A stretch of DNA of 64,000 bases from Prochlorococcus sp. AG-363-O06 (lineage in GTDB: Bacteria > Cyanobacteriota > Cyanobacteriia > PCC-6307 > Cyanobiaceae). Of this stretch, positions 36,539 to 45,411 are shown in pieces; position 1 is the first letter of the stretch, and each line of letters starts with the position of its first letter. The stretch lies in NCBI GenBank assembly GCA_003280085.1, contig QCFY01000002.1, positions 88,672 through 152,671 of the forward strand, in the 5' to 3' direction. The notes below the pieces were generated by a model. That model made no database searches and had not been told where the DNA came from. It was given only the letters and a program-made list of their open reading frames with translations. The translations under genes and the position numbers were made by a program.

Positions 36539-39079
36539 CTATGGTTTCTCTTCAGTTGCATAGTAAGGTGCAAAGGGCAAGCCTGTCTTATCAAAACTAA
36601 AGTCATTAAGCCTAAATTTAATCCCACCGACTCCTTCATAAGGATTATAAAATATAGAAAAATCATAAGAGCGTCTTTGCCATGCAATCTCAACCTTTGA
36701 ATTTATAGACTTACCATAATATTTAGAGCCTCTATCTATATTATATTGCACTCCAGTATTGATAAGTAAGGGTCCGTAGATCTGTTGGCTAAAGCCAATC
36801 CCAACTGTTGCCAAGTCAACGGCCTTGTCAAAGCTAAAAGGACTTTCGCCTTCTCTTAAAGTGACACCAGCAGTCAGAGAAAGCTTTGTATAGTCGAGAA
36901 ATGGCCTACTTAAATGGCCAAGCGTAAATGTGGGCCCTGCACTTAAACTAAGCTTACCTTGTTTATCTCCATTCTCATAGATAAAAAATGAAGAGCTAAT
37001 ATTTGAATTCAAAGCAAGTCCTGGAATAATGGGAACAGGAGAGTATCTATACGTATCAATTGAATCTAGATTTTTAGTTTTTCCAGACCACAAACTATAT
37101 TTACTATTTAAGGAAGCATACACACTTGACCTCCAAAGATTGATCATATCTTTAGATTTATAGGCTTCTGCTTGATAGTTTCCTATACCAAAACGAAGTA
37201 GAAAGTTATTACTTAGCTTACCTTTAGACAAATCAACTGACTTGCTAACAAAGCCTCCATAAGCAGTGTAAATATCAGTTTCACCCAATGAACCATTCCA
37301 AGCTTTATAGCGATATGCAGCAAAAAGATTAGCTTCTGAAGCTCCAAAATAAGGTAAGTCAATTAACTTATTTAATCTCGCCCAATATCGAGAACCATCA
37401 AATATACGTTTGGTATTTAAAGTACTTAAATCAGCATTTAAATCAATGTCCCAGCCAAATTGATTACCAAAAAGACTTCCTTTGATACCTACCAAATCAA
37501 ACCATTCAGCAGGACTCATTACTTTGCTACTATTTGCTGATTTACCTTCAGCTATATAACTATTTGTCTTTCCCAAAATTGCACGCTGAAACATGAACTG
37601 AGGCTGTAGAGATAATTTATATCTTTGAAAGAGTTTCATTTGCTCCATATTCCTTGCAACATAAATACCATCACGATCTCTACTATCTATACCGATAGAC
37701 CATCTATTCTCAAGCTCTTTCTTCTTTTTTATCTTTTGTTTCCGTGGGAAAGGAATAGTAATCTGTTCCTCAAAAATTAATCTTGAGCGATTAGATCTGA
37801 TAATAAAATCCCCATCTTTATCATTTTTAGCAACAACACCATGAGCTAAAATTCGAACTTGACTAGGAGTTATAGGGTCATTAGTAAAACTCATTTTATC
37901 AGCCTGCCAACCTTCTTTATTAAGAATAAGTTTTGAGGCCTGAATTCTCCATCGATTGACGGCACCAGATATAAATTTAGATCTTCTAAATCGATTAAGT
38001 TGAGAAACTCTTATTCCTCCAAATTTATTTTCCTCATCAACATTTCTGGTAGAGCTTATAAGTCCAAATCTTGCCTGAAGCTTAATGGCATTTCTTAATC
38101 TAAGATTTTCAACCTTCTGATCAGTTATCAATTCATCTTTTTTTTCTCCTTCACCCAAAGCTTTAAAATTCTTATTTATTTTATCCTCATAGCTTCTTAA
38201 CTCCTTTCGAGTAGCAAAATAGTTTTCATGTCTTAGTTCCGCAATCTCTTCTTTTATTGATAAATATAGTTTAGAAAGTTTTTTCGGAGACCCTGGACAA
38301 CCTATAGGAGGAAGAAAAAGGTTTTTTTTACCTTCACGCTTCTCTGGAAATACTTTGCTAGGTGCAAGCAATGGTGGACAAGCTATATCATCAATTGACT
38401 GCTCAATTCCTTTAGAAAAATCTTCCTTTGTAGCTAACTCATCAAGAGGATTATTTTTTTCAGAACTTTTAAATTCAAGAGATTTATTAGTTTCATATTC
38501 TGGATTATTAAATTTGAATTTTTTGGAAATATCAATTAGATCTAGAACGCCATATACATCTTCCAATTCACCTTCCTTAGTAATCAAGTTGTAACGTAAT
38601 GAAGAAGCTTGTAAGTATTGACCATCTCTACGAAAACGAACTTTCCCAACGGCAAGAAACTGATTGAATTCTCGGTTAAATTCAATTCGATCAGCTCTTA
38701 TAAGGAAGTCCTTCAACTTTGCTTTAACTCTGCCTTCTGCAACAAATAGCTTCTTTTCGGAATCATAACTCTGCCTATCTGACCTTATTTTCAATTGATT
38801 GGATTTATCTGAATAAAAAATCTTTGATGAGGGATTTATTACCTCTGAAGTAACTTTATTTGTGTGAATAAATTCACGATCCCCAGAAAAAAAGACTTTT
38901 CTATAAATAGAAAAGTCTTCAAATGGCTTATCAGAAGAAGCTTTGAAAATGAAAAAAGGATTCAAGCCCATTCCCAATGAGGGAATGAGACCTGAAATCA
39001 GCAAATATGGCTTTATACCAGCCAAAAAAACACCGCCGAGGCTGGTGATCCTCCCATGTAAAAGGCAACCACTGGTCAA
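36539..39079 (-). CDS. LptD/OstA-like outer membrane assembly protein (DUF3769 type)
   Basis: A protein of up to 846 residues. After a hydrophobic N-terminal segment there is an OstA/LptA-like region (about 95-160; SYDSEKKLFVAEGRVKAKL, ADRIEFNREF), then a polar spacer and a long C-terminal part rich in alternating hydrophobic and aromatic strands that should form a beta-barrel, ending in a charged tail. This order fits the cyanobacterial LptD-like family that brings lipopolysaccharide to the outer membrane. The start is uncertain: TTG at 39079 is the first in frame and no ATG is close to the probable signal sequence. Confidence 0.8.
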   Translation of the reverse strand: MTSGCLLHGRITSLGGVFLAGIKPYLLISGLIPSLGMGLNPFFIFKASSDKPFEDFSIYRKVFFSGDREFIHTNKVTSEVINPSSKIFYSDKSNQLKIRSDRQSYDSEKKLFVAEGRVKAKLKDFLIRADRIEFNREFNQFLAVGKVRFRRDGQYLQASSLRYNLITKEGELEDVYGVLDLIDISKKFKFNNPEYETNKSLEFKSSEKNNPLDELATKEDFSKGIEQSIDDIACPPLLAPSKVFPEKREGKKNLFLPPIGCPGSPKKLSKLYLSIKEEIAELRHENYFATRKELRSYEDKINKNFKALGEGEKKDELITDQKVENLRLRNAIKLQARFGLISSTRNVDEENKFGGIRVSQLNRFRRSKFISGAVNRWRIQASKLILNKEGWQADKMSFTNDPITPSQVRILAHGVVAKNDKDGDFIIRSNRSRLIFEEQITIPFPRKQKIKKKKELENRWSIGIDSRDRDGIYVARNMEQMKLFQRYKLSLQPQFMFQRAILGKTNSYIAEGKSANSSKVMSPAEWFDLVGIKGSLFGNQFGWDIDLNADLSTLNTKRIFDGSRYWARLNKLIDLPYFGASEANLFAAYRYKAWNGSLGETDIYTAYGGFVSKSVDLSKGKLSNNFLLRFGIGNYQAEAYKSKDMINLWRSSVYASLNSKYSLWSGKTKNLDSIDTYRYSPVPIIPGLALNSNISSSFFIYENGDKQGKLSLSAGPTFTLGHLSRPFLDYTKLSLTAGVTLREGESPFSFDKAVDLATVGIGFSQQIYGPLLINTGVQYNIDRGSKYYGKSINSKVEIAWQRRSYDFSIFYNPYEGVGGIKFRLNDFSFDKTGLPFAPYYATEEKP

Positions 39080-39126
39080 TGTCAGACCAGTGCTTTGCGT
39101 GACTTACTGAAATTTGAAGATCAATC

Positions 39127-39255
39127 TCAGTCCTGAGGACTTTCAAGATCCTTTCTTGCAGGTGTCCTAGAAGGATCACTAGCCAAGAAGCCGAAGAGAA
39201 AAACGCCTACGAAAAAGAAGACGACCGTGTATACGGAAATCTTGAGGGCAAGCAT
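39127..39255 (-). CDS. psbI: photosystem II reaction centre protein I
   Basis: A 42-residue protein reading [19 protein letters not shown], then [22 protein letters not shown], the classic PsbI sequence. It has one membrane helix and sits beside D1 in the reaction centre. The gene is too short to show in usual ORF lists. It is upstream of the LptD-like gene, 47 bases away, and downstream of psbN. Confidence 0.97.
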   Translation of the reverse strand: MLALKISVYTVVFFFVGVFLFGFLASDPSRTPARKDLESPQD

Positions 39256-39514
39256 CGATACCGACCACGTCTAAAGAAGCATCTTTATCTTATGGGGCCT
39301 TGGAACAAAATCACCCTCTCAAGGGGGGAAAACGTGATCAATGGGGTGTATTGAAATGTTTTGAATCGGTTTAGGTGGCTATCCCAAGAAAATTGTGTTG
39401 TTTTGATCAAATTAAAGTCTTTTACTAACGCTTTATGAATGCTTAAAAAAAGCCCAGTCAAGCCAAAAAGAAGTCCAATCGATAGCTAAATGTTAAGAGT
39501 GTGGACTGAAGGAA
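39256..39514. other. psbN-psbI intergenic region
   Basis: 259 bases with no recognisable gene. Short G/C-rich blocks such as CCTCTCAAGGGGG near 39310 could form local hairpins. No clear promoter or terminator can be named. Confidence 0.4.
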
Positions 39515-39655
39515 TCAGTCATCATGGTCGTCAAATGGGTCGTCTAAGGCCTTAGAGGGAGGCCCAAAAGCCGTATAGATCCCAAACCCTGTAAGCGAAA
39601 ACAAAATCACAAGCAGGACAATCACAAAAGAGATGGCAGGTGAAGTGGTTTGCAT
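39515..39655 (-). CDS. psbN: PsbN protein (photosystem II assembly)
   Basis: A 46-residue protein with a single membrane helix and the typical C-terminus YTAFGPPSKALDDPFDDHDD. PsbN is now seen as an assembly factor of photosystem II rather than a structural subunit. The ATG at 39655 (MQTTSPAISF) matches the family; the frame extends upstream to 39733, but that part would be extra. Divergent from psbH, the same arrangement as in chloroplasts. Confidence 0.96.
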   Translation of the reverse strand: MQTTSPAISFVIVLLVILFSLTGFGIYTAFGPPSKALDDPFDDHDD

Positions 39656-39741
39656 CAAATCTCTCGACAGAGTCGCTCCCTTAAGGGGCATTACCAATAC
39701 AATATCCAAATGCTTACATAACTTGAGCGTCAATTACCACC
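39656..39741. promoter_or_regulatory. psbN/psbH divergent promoter region with a palindrome
   Basis: An 86-base divergent gap that must hold both promoters. It contains the perfect 10-base palindrome CCCTTAAGGG (39678-39687), nearer to psbN. Whether it is an operator is unknown. Confidence 0.4.
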
Positions 39742-39942
39742 ATGGGACAAAAAACAGTAATCGGAACTTTCCTGAAATCCATTGGCAATTCTGGTCAAGG
39801 AAAGGTTGTACCTGGCTGGGGAGCAGTTCCAGTGATGGCTTTTATTGGCTGCGGACTTCTGGTTTTTCTTGTGATCATGCTTCAGGTTTACAACCAATCT
39901 TTACTCCTCGAAGGGTTCTCTGTTGATTGGAATGGTTTTTGA
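39742..39942 (+). CDS. psbH: photosystem II protein H
   Basis: A 66-residue photosystem II phosphoprotein-family subunit that supports QA-QB electron transfer and PSII stability. [19 protein letters not shown] is the N-terminal segment; [15 protein letters not shown] and one membrane helix follow, then [12 protein letters not shown]. Divergent from psbN. tatA follows 37 bases on. Confidence 0.97.
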   Translation: MGQKTVIGTFLKSIGNSGQGKVVPGWGAVPVMAFIGCGLLVFLVIMLQVYNQSLLLEGFSVDWNGF

Positions 39943-39979
39943 ACCCAACTCATTCAAATAAAGACCTGAAGAAATATCA

Positions 39980-40246
39980 ATGAATTTCTTCGGTATAGGT
40001 CTGCCTGAAATAGCTGTTATTGGAGCTCTGGCACTACTGGTCTTTGGACCAAAAAGGTTGCCAGAGCTTGGGCGTACATTGGGCAAAACCCTTAAAGGTT
40101 TTCAAGCAGCCTCATCTGAATTTGAACGAGAAATTCAAAAAGCAATGTCCGAACCTGAGTCAGTGTCAGAAGGAGAAGTAAGCATGAAGCCTGAAGAGAA
40201 TCAATCTTCAGAGGGAAATGATGCTTCAAATTCAAGTTTCAACTGA
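39980..40246 (+). CDS. tatA: Sec-independent protein translocase TatA/E
   Basis: An 88-residue component of the twin-arginine transport pore, used for folded proteins into the thylakoid lumen or periplasm. FGIGLPEIAVIGALALLVFGPKRLPELGRTLG has the Glu, Gly-Pro hinge and amphipathic helix of TatA. The acidic tail is normal. ATG at 39980; pth begins five bases after the stop. Confidence 0.94.
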   Translation: MNFFGIGLPEIAVIGALALLVFGPKRLPELGRTLGKTLKGFQAASSEFEREIQKAMSEPESVSEGEVSMKPEENQSSEGNDASNSSFN

Positions 40247-40251
40247 CAGCA

Positions 40252-40869
40252 ATGAATACCGGGCAAATCGGGCTATTGGTCGGTCTAGGTAATCCAGGAA
40301 TTAAATTCAGCCAAACTCGCCATAACGTGGGCTTTATGGCCGTTAAAAGATTCGCTGCGAAAGAAGGAGTATATTTTAAGCAACAAAAAAAGCTTTTTGG
40401 TGCATTAGCAGAAGTTAGAAATGGGGACCAACTTACTCGCCTTCTTTTACCAAATACTTTTATGAATGAAAGTGGAAAATCAATTCAGGCAACTTTGAAT
40501 TGGTTTGGTATTGATACTAATCAAATGATCATTCTAGTAGACGACATAGATTTACCTTTAGGTAAATTACGCCTAAGAACAAAAGGAAGCTCTGGAGGCC
40601 ATAATGGGTTAAGAAGTGCTATTCAGCATATAGGAACTGATAACTTTAAACGTTTAAAAATAGGAGTAGGGAAACCAATTTCAGACTCAGAAGATCGTCG
40701 AAATATTACCGTTTCGCATGTTCTAGGTAACTTCTCATTAGAAGAATCAGAGGTGGTAGATAAAGTAATCAAAAAAGTAATTACAGGTTTAGAGTTAATT
40801 AATAGTCAAAGCCTAGAAATTGCAGCGAATTATATCAATACATATCCTCAACAAGTTTCAAACCAATAG
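40252..40869 (+). CDS. pth: peptidyl-tRNA hydrolase
   Basis: Cleaves peptidyl-tRNAs dropped by ribosomes. It has 205 residues; LLVGLGNPGIKFSQTRHNVGF contains the catalytic His and conserved Asn, and later LPNTFMNESG, VDDIDLPLGKLRLR and GGHNGLRSAI are all standard. ATG at 40252, tightly after tatA. Confidence 0.96.
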   Translation: MNTGQIGLLVGLGNPGIKFSQTRHNVGFMAVKRFAAKEGVYFKQQKKLFGALAEVRNGDQLTRLLLPNTFMNESGKSIQATLNWFGIDTNQMIILVDDIDLPLGKLRLRTKGSSGGHNGLRSAIQHIGTDNFKRLKIGVGKPISDSEDRRNITVSHVLGNFSLEESEVVDKVIKKVITGLELINSQSLEIAANYINTYPQQVSNQ

Positions 40870-40873
40870 CTCA

Positions 40874-41131
40874 ATGAGTACTCTGCCAATAACAACTGCA
40901 TACCTGAGAGTGCTACATCAGAGCTTCTCCCAAAAATGTCTTAATGGAGAAGTATCTGCAGGTGGATTTGAATGGAAGTTTAAATGGTCATTTACTAGTG
41001 GAGTATTGACTGTAGAGCCGTCTCTTGGAAGAGCATTAATACAAGATGCTCTTCTAAAGTTCCTTATCCAAAGTGACTATAACCTTGAAGCAGGAGGAGA
41101 TTATATCTTTACTATCAGAGCAAAATTCTAA
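40874..41131 (+). CDS. DUF3146 family protein
   Basis: An 85-residue cyanobacterial protein. ITTAYLRVLHQSFSQKCLNG and PSLGRALIQDALLKFL followed by LEAGGDYIFTIRAKF match what I recall of DUF3146. Function unknown. The ATG at 40874 is four bases after pth; a longer frame from 40820 would overlap pth by 50 bases and is not preferred. The 3' end overlaps the convergent yqgF-like gene by 17 bases. Confidence 0.75.
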   Translation: MSTLPITTAYLRVLHQSFSQKCLNGEVSAGGFEWKFKWSFTSGVLTVEPSLGRALIQDALLKFLIQSDYNLEAGGDYIFTIRAKF

Positions 41132-41546
41132 AATCAGGCTTATTTGGCCATTTTAGTTTCATACCCAAATAATCCTCTAACAATACTAAAGCAGCTACTG
41201 CATCCAAGTTTGTATTAGGATGCATCAAACTGATTGGCATCCAAAATAATAATTTATTTGGTGGCCAAAGCTCCCAATAACGATGACGAGCACGCAAGGT
41301 TGTACCAGTTTCATCAACTAGTTGTACCTTAGCTAAAGGCTCAATCAGAGTGGTCCAATATTTACTAGTTGTTCCATTACCTATAAGAATAGATTTAATT
41401 GAAAATTTTCTTATCCAGAAGTCAATTAAATCGACTACTGAATCACTCTTTAATACTTTTCCTTCCAAAACCAATCTCAAACTAGAATCTGCAAGAATAA
41501 TGCCGCACTTGCTTTGTCCAGGATCTAAAGATATATACTTAGTCAT
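41115..41546 (-). CDS. YqgF/RuvX-like RNase H-fold protein
   Basis: A 143-residue protein with the RNase H fold of the YqgF/RuvX family. The N-terminal ISLDPGQSKCGI carries the first acidic residue, the middle TLRARHRYWEL is characteristic and NLDAVAALVLLEDYL gives the last acidic residue. Related proteins mature 16S rRNA or resolve DNA junctions. This is a second, divergent cyanobacterial type, so the canonical function is not assured. Its ATG overlaps the DUF3084 stop by four bases. Confidence 0.75.
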   Translation of the reverse strand: MTKYISLDPGQSKCGIILADSSLRLVLEGKVLKSDSVVDLIDFWIRKFSIKSILIGNGTTSKYWTTLIEPLAKVQLVDETGTTLRARHRYWELWPPNKLLFWMPISLMHPNTNLDAVAALVLLEDYLGMKLKWPNKPDFRILL

Positions 41547-42466
41547 TTAGAAGTATTCAATCGTTTGGCAGCCTTTATTCTAAATGCCACTAATACTTGT
41601 TCTACGGTATCACTATTCTTCAATGCAATGACTTCTAATTTAAGATCCCTATTTTTGCTAATGTTTATTTGCTGTCTTAACTTGTTAATAGAATTCGGAT
41701 CAAACTGAATAGCTTGAGAAAGTGAACCTCTTCTCTTGATTTCAGCGAAAGAAGAAGCTAATAACAAATTAATACTTTTGCTAATTTCTTCTGAGCTAAT
41801 TTGTTTCACTGGCAAATTAATTCTCGCCAGAACCTCACCTTTGGTAACCACATTTATGTTTGGACGTACTTCAGGGAATGCATAGACTGATTTCTCTCCT
41901 GATAATACATTTGCAGCCGATCGAATATTTACTACCCAAGTGCCCTTTTGAGTTATTATTTCCTCTAATCTTTTAATATCTGCTTTTGGAACTAAAAGTA
42001 TTTGTCGATTTGGCTTCTCTCTTGGTCTAATACGCCTAAAAGCCTCAAGGTTTGCTTTTTGAAGAAGACCATCGATTACTTTTTTAACTTGTCTTGAACG
42101 ATCTAACTTTAATGTAACTGTCGCCAATGACTGGCCACTGCTAATGACTACATTACCTCTTCTCAAAGCTAACAAGTTTTTCTCAAGTTGCTTAAGTTCA
42201 GCTTCACCTAGATTAATTCTGGCTTGAATAGCATCTAATTGAAATAAACCAACTCTTAATTGTCTACTTACTAGTAACATAAATCCAAGTGACAATGCAC
42301 TAATTGCACTCCCTGTAAGTACAGTTATCAATACCGCAGTTCTCCTTGGCCTTAAGTTAAAGATACTTAAACGCGCCTTCCCAACTCGACTACCAAGCAA
42401 GTCGCCAAATGTGGAAAGTATTCCACCAAGCAAAAGCAAAATGATGATTAGGAGCCAGCCAGTCAC
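41543..42466 (-). CDS. DUF3084 domain-containing membrane protein
   Basis: A 307-residue protein with two N-terminal membrane helices (about 2-22 and 45-65), a heptad-like coiled-coil (about 75-105, ARINLGEAELKQLEKNLLALR) and a soluble C-terminal region. The N-terminal GDLLGSRVGKARLSIFNLRPR is the signature of the cyanobacterial DUF3084 family. Function unknown. Start ATG at 42466; it follows ntcA by 65 bases and is coupled to the yqgF-like gene. Confidence 0.82.
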   Translation of the reverse strand: MTGWLLIIILLLLGGILSTFGDLLGSRVGKARLSIFNLRPRRTAVLITVLTGSAISALSLGFMLLVSRQLRVGLFQLDAIQARINLGEAELKQLEKNLLALRRGNVVISSGQSLATVTLKLDRSRQVKKVIDGLLQKANLEAFRRIRPREKPNRQILLVPKADIKRLEEIITQKGTWVVNIRSAANVLSGEKSVYAFPEVRPNINVVTKGEVLARINLPVKQISSEEISKSINLLLASSFAEIKRRGSLSQAIQFDPNSINKLRQQINISKNRDLKLEVIALKNSDTVEQVLVAFRIKAAKRLNTSK

Positions 42467-42531
42467 AAGAACAAAAAATTCAAATCAGGAATGGGATCAA
42501 ACCTCATTACTATTGTGCGAATTGAGCCTAA

Positions 42532-43200
42532 TCAGTTAAACCGTTTTGCAAGTGCTATTGGATCTAAAACTGTGATTTTCTTACGATCTATAAGTACAAG
42601 TCCTGAATTCCGCAAATCCCCCAACAAACGAGTGATAGTAACTCTTGTTGACCCAATCGCTTCTGCAATCGCCTGATGAGAAAGTCTCAAGTCGATTGTT
42701 ATTCCTTGCCCCCCCGCAACACCAAAATCTCTACAAAGAACTAATAAGAAACTTACTAACCGCGATGACATATCACGGTGTGTAAGAGTTTCAATCATCG
42801 TTTCAGTCTGCAAAATACGACTTGAAAGGCCTTGAAGTAGAAGCAAGCCAACTTGTGTATCTCCCTCAATGGCTTTTCTAACCGAGTTTGCTGGCGCAGT
42901 AATCATTTCAACCTTGGTAAAGGCCACTGCGTGATAAAAACGATCTGCTCGATGGCCTGTAAGAAGAGAAAGTACCCCAAAAAGGCTATTTTCCCTTAAT
43001 AAAGCAACAGTTATTTCTTCTCCCGATTCATAAACTCTAGAAAGCCTTACTGCACCTCTACGAATCAAATAAACTCTTTCAGCAGGGTCACCTGGGAAAA
43101 AAATAGTTTTTGCCCTATCAACCTTTTCTGAGTTGGCACCCTCAAGACAGCCAATAACCTCTATCAAACTCCTTCTAACTGGTGTTGGTTCATTTGTCAT
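42532..43200 (-). CDS. ntcA: global nitrogen regulator NtcA
   Basis: CRP-family activator that binds 2-oxoglutarate and regulates nitrogen assimilation genes such as amt1 and glnA. At 222 residues it has the cyclic-nucleotide-like beta-roll ([21 protein letters not shown]), the [15 protein letters not shown] segment of NtcA and the C-terminal helix-turn-helix [26 protein letters not shown], nearly invariant in cyanobacteria. ATG at 43200. Confidence 0.97.
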   Translation of the reverse strand: MTNEPTPVRRSLIEVIGCLEGANSEKVDRAKTIFFPGDPAERVYLIRRGAVRLSRVYESGEEITVALLRENSLFGVLSLLTGHRADRFYHAVAFTKVEMITAPANSVRKAIEGDTQVGLLLLQGLSSRILQTETMIETLTHRDMSSRLVSFLLVLCRDFGVAGGQGITIDLRLSHQAIAEAIGSTRVTITRLLGDLRNSGLVLIDRKKITVLDPIALAKRFN

Positions 43201-43289
43201 ATGTGTCGCCTCAATTTCATAAGTTCCAGTTCCAGAGCGGCAAAACCACTAGTCAAACCTGCCATAAGGGCTTCTTTGTTTTAAGGACG

Positions 43290-43303
43290 GTAAGAATTGT
43301 TAT
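43290..43303 (-). promoter_or_regulatory. candidate NtcA box upstream of ntcA
   Basis: GTA-N8-TAT on the plus strand, one base from the consensus GTA-N8-TAC. It lies 90 bases upstream of ntcA, and TTATGG follows about 22 bases downstream on the minus strand, where a -10 box of an NtcA-activated promoter would be. ntcA autoregulation is known in cyanobacteria. The match is imperfect. Confidence 0.35.
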
Positions 43304-43331
43304 CCAAAGCCCATGTAGCAACGGTGACTTT

Positions 43332-44066
43332 TTAGTCTTTTTGCTTAAAAGCTAAAAGCTGAGAAGCATGTAATTTTTTTATCCCTGACTCAGCAAGGTC
43401 CAATAATGAATATAATTGATTCCTGCTAAAAGGCGCCCCTTCAGCAGTCCCTTGAATTTCCAATAGCCTGCCTTTCGAATCCATCACAACATTCAAATCA
43501 ACATTTGCCTTGGAATCTTCGCTGTAATCAAGGTCAAGCAAAGGAATACCATCAACTATCCCAACAGATACAGCCGCAACTTGATCCGAAATAGGGTTAT
43601 TAACTAATTCACCTTTACTCAATAAGTTCAAGCAAGCTTGCTGAAGAGCAATCCATGAACCAGTGATTGCAGCCGTTCTTGTCCCTGCATCAGCTTGAAT
43701 GACATCGCAGTCAATTAGCAAAGTTCTTTCCCCTAAAAGAGACATTTGCATTGCAGCCCGAAGACTTCTTGAAATCAATCGTTGAATCTCATGTGTTCTG
43801 CCAGAAAGCTTCATTAACTCCCTTCCCTGCCGGTTAGGAGTAGAGCCTGGTAGCAATCTATATTCGGCACTTAACCACCCCTTGCCGAAACCCTTACGCC
43901 AAGCAGGCACACCCTCCTCAATAGAAACGCTACAAATAATCGAAGTTTGACCAGTCGAAATAATCAAAGAACTCAATGCAAAGCCCATTGGGTCCCAATC
44001 AATCTTAAAAGGCCTCAGAGAATCATTTGATCGCCCATCTCGACGAAGTCTTTCGGGGGAACCCAT
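43332..44066 (-). CDS. rph: ribonuclease PH
   Basis: Phosphate-dependent 3' exonuclease that trims tRNA precursors. At 244 residues it has RRDGRSNDSLRP, GKGWLSAEYRLLPGST, GRTHEIQRLISRSLRA and DCDVIQADAGTRTAAITG, all RNase PH hallmarks. ATG at 44066. It is upstream of ntcA by 131 bases. Confidence 0.97.
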   Translation of the reverse strand: MGSPERLRRDGRSNDSLRPFKIDWDPMGFALSSLIISTGQTSIICSVSIEEGVPAWRKGFGKGWLSAEYRLLPGSTPNRQGRELMKLSGRTHEIQRLISRSLRAAMQMSLLGERTLLIDCDVIQADAGTRTAAITGSWIALQQACLNLLSKGELVNNPISDQVAAVSVGIVDGIPLLDLDYSEDSKANVDLNVVMDSKGRLLEIQGTAEGAPFSRNQLYSLLDLAESGIKKLHASQLLAFKQKD

Positions 44067-44202
44067 TGCTGCCTCTTGAAATTAGAGCAAGCCTAACCAA
44101 GCATTATGGCAAAGACACTATGGATAGTGTCAAAACCCTTGTTCAGAGCCATTGTGCCGCTAAATTTAAAAGCATCCAGAGTTTTTAGTTCTTTAGACAT
44201 TC

Positions 44203-44814
44203 ATGTCGGCAAATCTCCTCCCCAAGCATCAAGCCCTTAACCAAGCAGCTGGCTCAAACACTAGAGATTCCAATCCTCTAAAACTTTGTCCCCAGCAGCC
44301 AAGGCTCCACCTAGTTACCCAGGAGGGTCAATTGCATGTACATACTGCTCCATATAGGGGAAGTTTTTCAGGAGTACTTAGAGAAGCGCTCAGATCGGCT
44401 GGACTAGGAAGCAAAGTGATTATCGCCCAATTTTTAAAAGGAGGGGTCAGGCAAGGCAAAGAACGAGCGATAAAACTCTGTGGCAGATTAAATTGGGTAA
44501 GGCCTGATGTTTCCTGCTGTATTAACACCAATTACTCAGAAGTCTTATCTGATAAAGATCATGAGATCACTACAAATGCAGTTGAAGAGATTTGGCAGTT
44601 TTGCAAGCAACACTTACTCGAAGGAGATATAGACCAATTGGTGCTAGATGAAGCCGGTCTGGCTATTGCACTTGGCTATCTAAAAGAAGAAGAATTTATT
44701 TCTACCCTTGAACAACGTCCCAAAGGTATGGACGTGATCATTACCGGTCCTTCTATTCCATCACGAATAATGGAAATAGCAGACCAAATCACAGAATTAC
44801 GTTGTGGCTTCTAA
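44203..44814 (+). CDS. CobO/BtuR-like protein without a P-loop
   Basis: A 203-residue homologue of cob(I)yrinic acid a,c-diamide adenosyltransferase. The downstream segments match CobO: GLGSKVIIAQFLKGG, LVLDEAGLAIALGYL (Walker B-like) and DVIITGPSIPSRIMEIADQITEL. But at the place where CobO has the ATP-binding GxxGKGKT loop there is HTAPYRGSFSGVLREALRSA, with neither the double Gly nor the Lys. True enzyme activity is therefore doubtful and it may have another role. ATG at 44203. Its stop overlaps the dcd start (TAATG), so the two are coupled. Confidence 0.8.
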   Translation: MSANLLPKHQALNQAAGSNTRDSNPLKLCPQQPRLHLVTQEGQLHVHTAPYRGSFSGVLREALRSAGLGSKVIIAQFLKGGVRQGKERAIKLCGRLNWVRPDVSCCINTNYSEVLSDKDHEITTNAVEEIWQFCKQHLLEGDIDQLVLDEAGLAIALGYLKEEEFISTLEQRPKGMDVIITGPSIPSRIMEIADQITELRCGF

Positions 44815-45407
44815 TGCTTAAAAACGATCTCTGGATAACCGAGCAAGCCAAAGCAGGAATGCTCAAACCATTTCAAGAAGGGTTAGTCCGCCATCTAGAA
44901 CCTGACTCACAAAGGAAGCCTGTTCTTAGCTTTGGCTGTTCTTCTTATGGGTATGACCTAAGGCTTTCTGCAAATGAGTTTCTCATTTTCAGGCACGTAC
45001 CTGGGACAGTTATGAATCCAAAGAGATTTAATCCAGCGAATTTAGAGTCCACTCCCTTGCAAAAAGACTCAGATGGTGAATATTTCATACTTCCTGCCCA
45101 TTCTTATGGGTTAGGGGTAGCACTTGAGAGAATGAAAGTGCCGAAAAATATTACTGTAATTTGCTTAGGGAAAAGTACGTACGCACGTCTTGGAATTATT
45201 GTAAATACAACTCCTGCGGAAGCAAGTTGGGAAGGACATTTAACACTTGAATTTAGTAATAGCTCAGGGGCAGATTGTCGTATTTATGCAAATGAAGGGA
45301 TTTGCCAATTATTATTTTTTGAAGGCGATCCATGCACAACTACATATAGTGACAGAAAGGGTAAATATCAACACCAACAAGAAAAAGTTACTCTTGCCAA
45401 GGTTTAG
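44814..45407 (+). CDS. dcd: dCTP deaminase
   Basis: Deaminates dCTP to dUTP, the main route to thymidylate in bacteria that lack other sources. From the ATG at 44814 it is 197 residues. It has FGCSSYGYDLRLS, LGKSTYARLGIIVNTTPAEASWEGHLTLEFSN (which contains the catalytic Glu) and EGICQLLFFEG. A TTG at 44802 is in frame but not used. thyX begins four bases after the stop. Confidence 0.95.
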   Translation: MLKNDLWITEQAKAGMLKPFQEGLVRHLEPDSQRKPVLSFGCSSYGYDLRLSANEFLIFRHVPGTVMNPKRFNPANLESTPLQKDSDGEYFILPAHSYGLGVALERMKVPKNITVICLGKSTYARLGIIVNTTPAEASWEGHLTLEFSNSSGADCRIYANEGICQLLFFEGDPCTTTYSDRKGKYQHQQEKVTLAKV

Positions 45408-45411
45408 AACC

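Noticed and set aside
38931..39179. 82-codon minus-strand frame at the start of the LptD-like gene
   Set aside because: It overlaps the LptD-like gene and psbI in another frame and has no family features.
44203..44320. A hidden P-loop in another reading frame of the CobO-like gene
   Set aside because: The frame around the expected site has no stop or shift, and the segments before and after it align to CobO in the same frame, so the loop is really changed.
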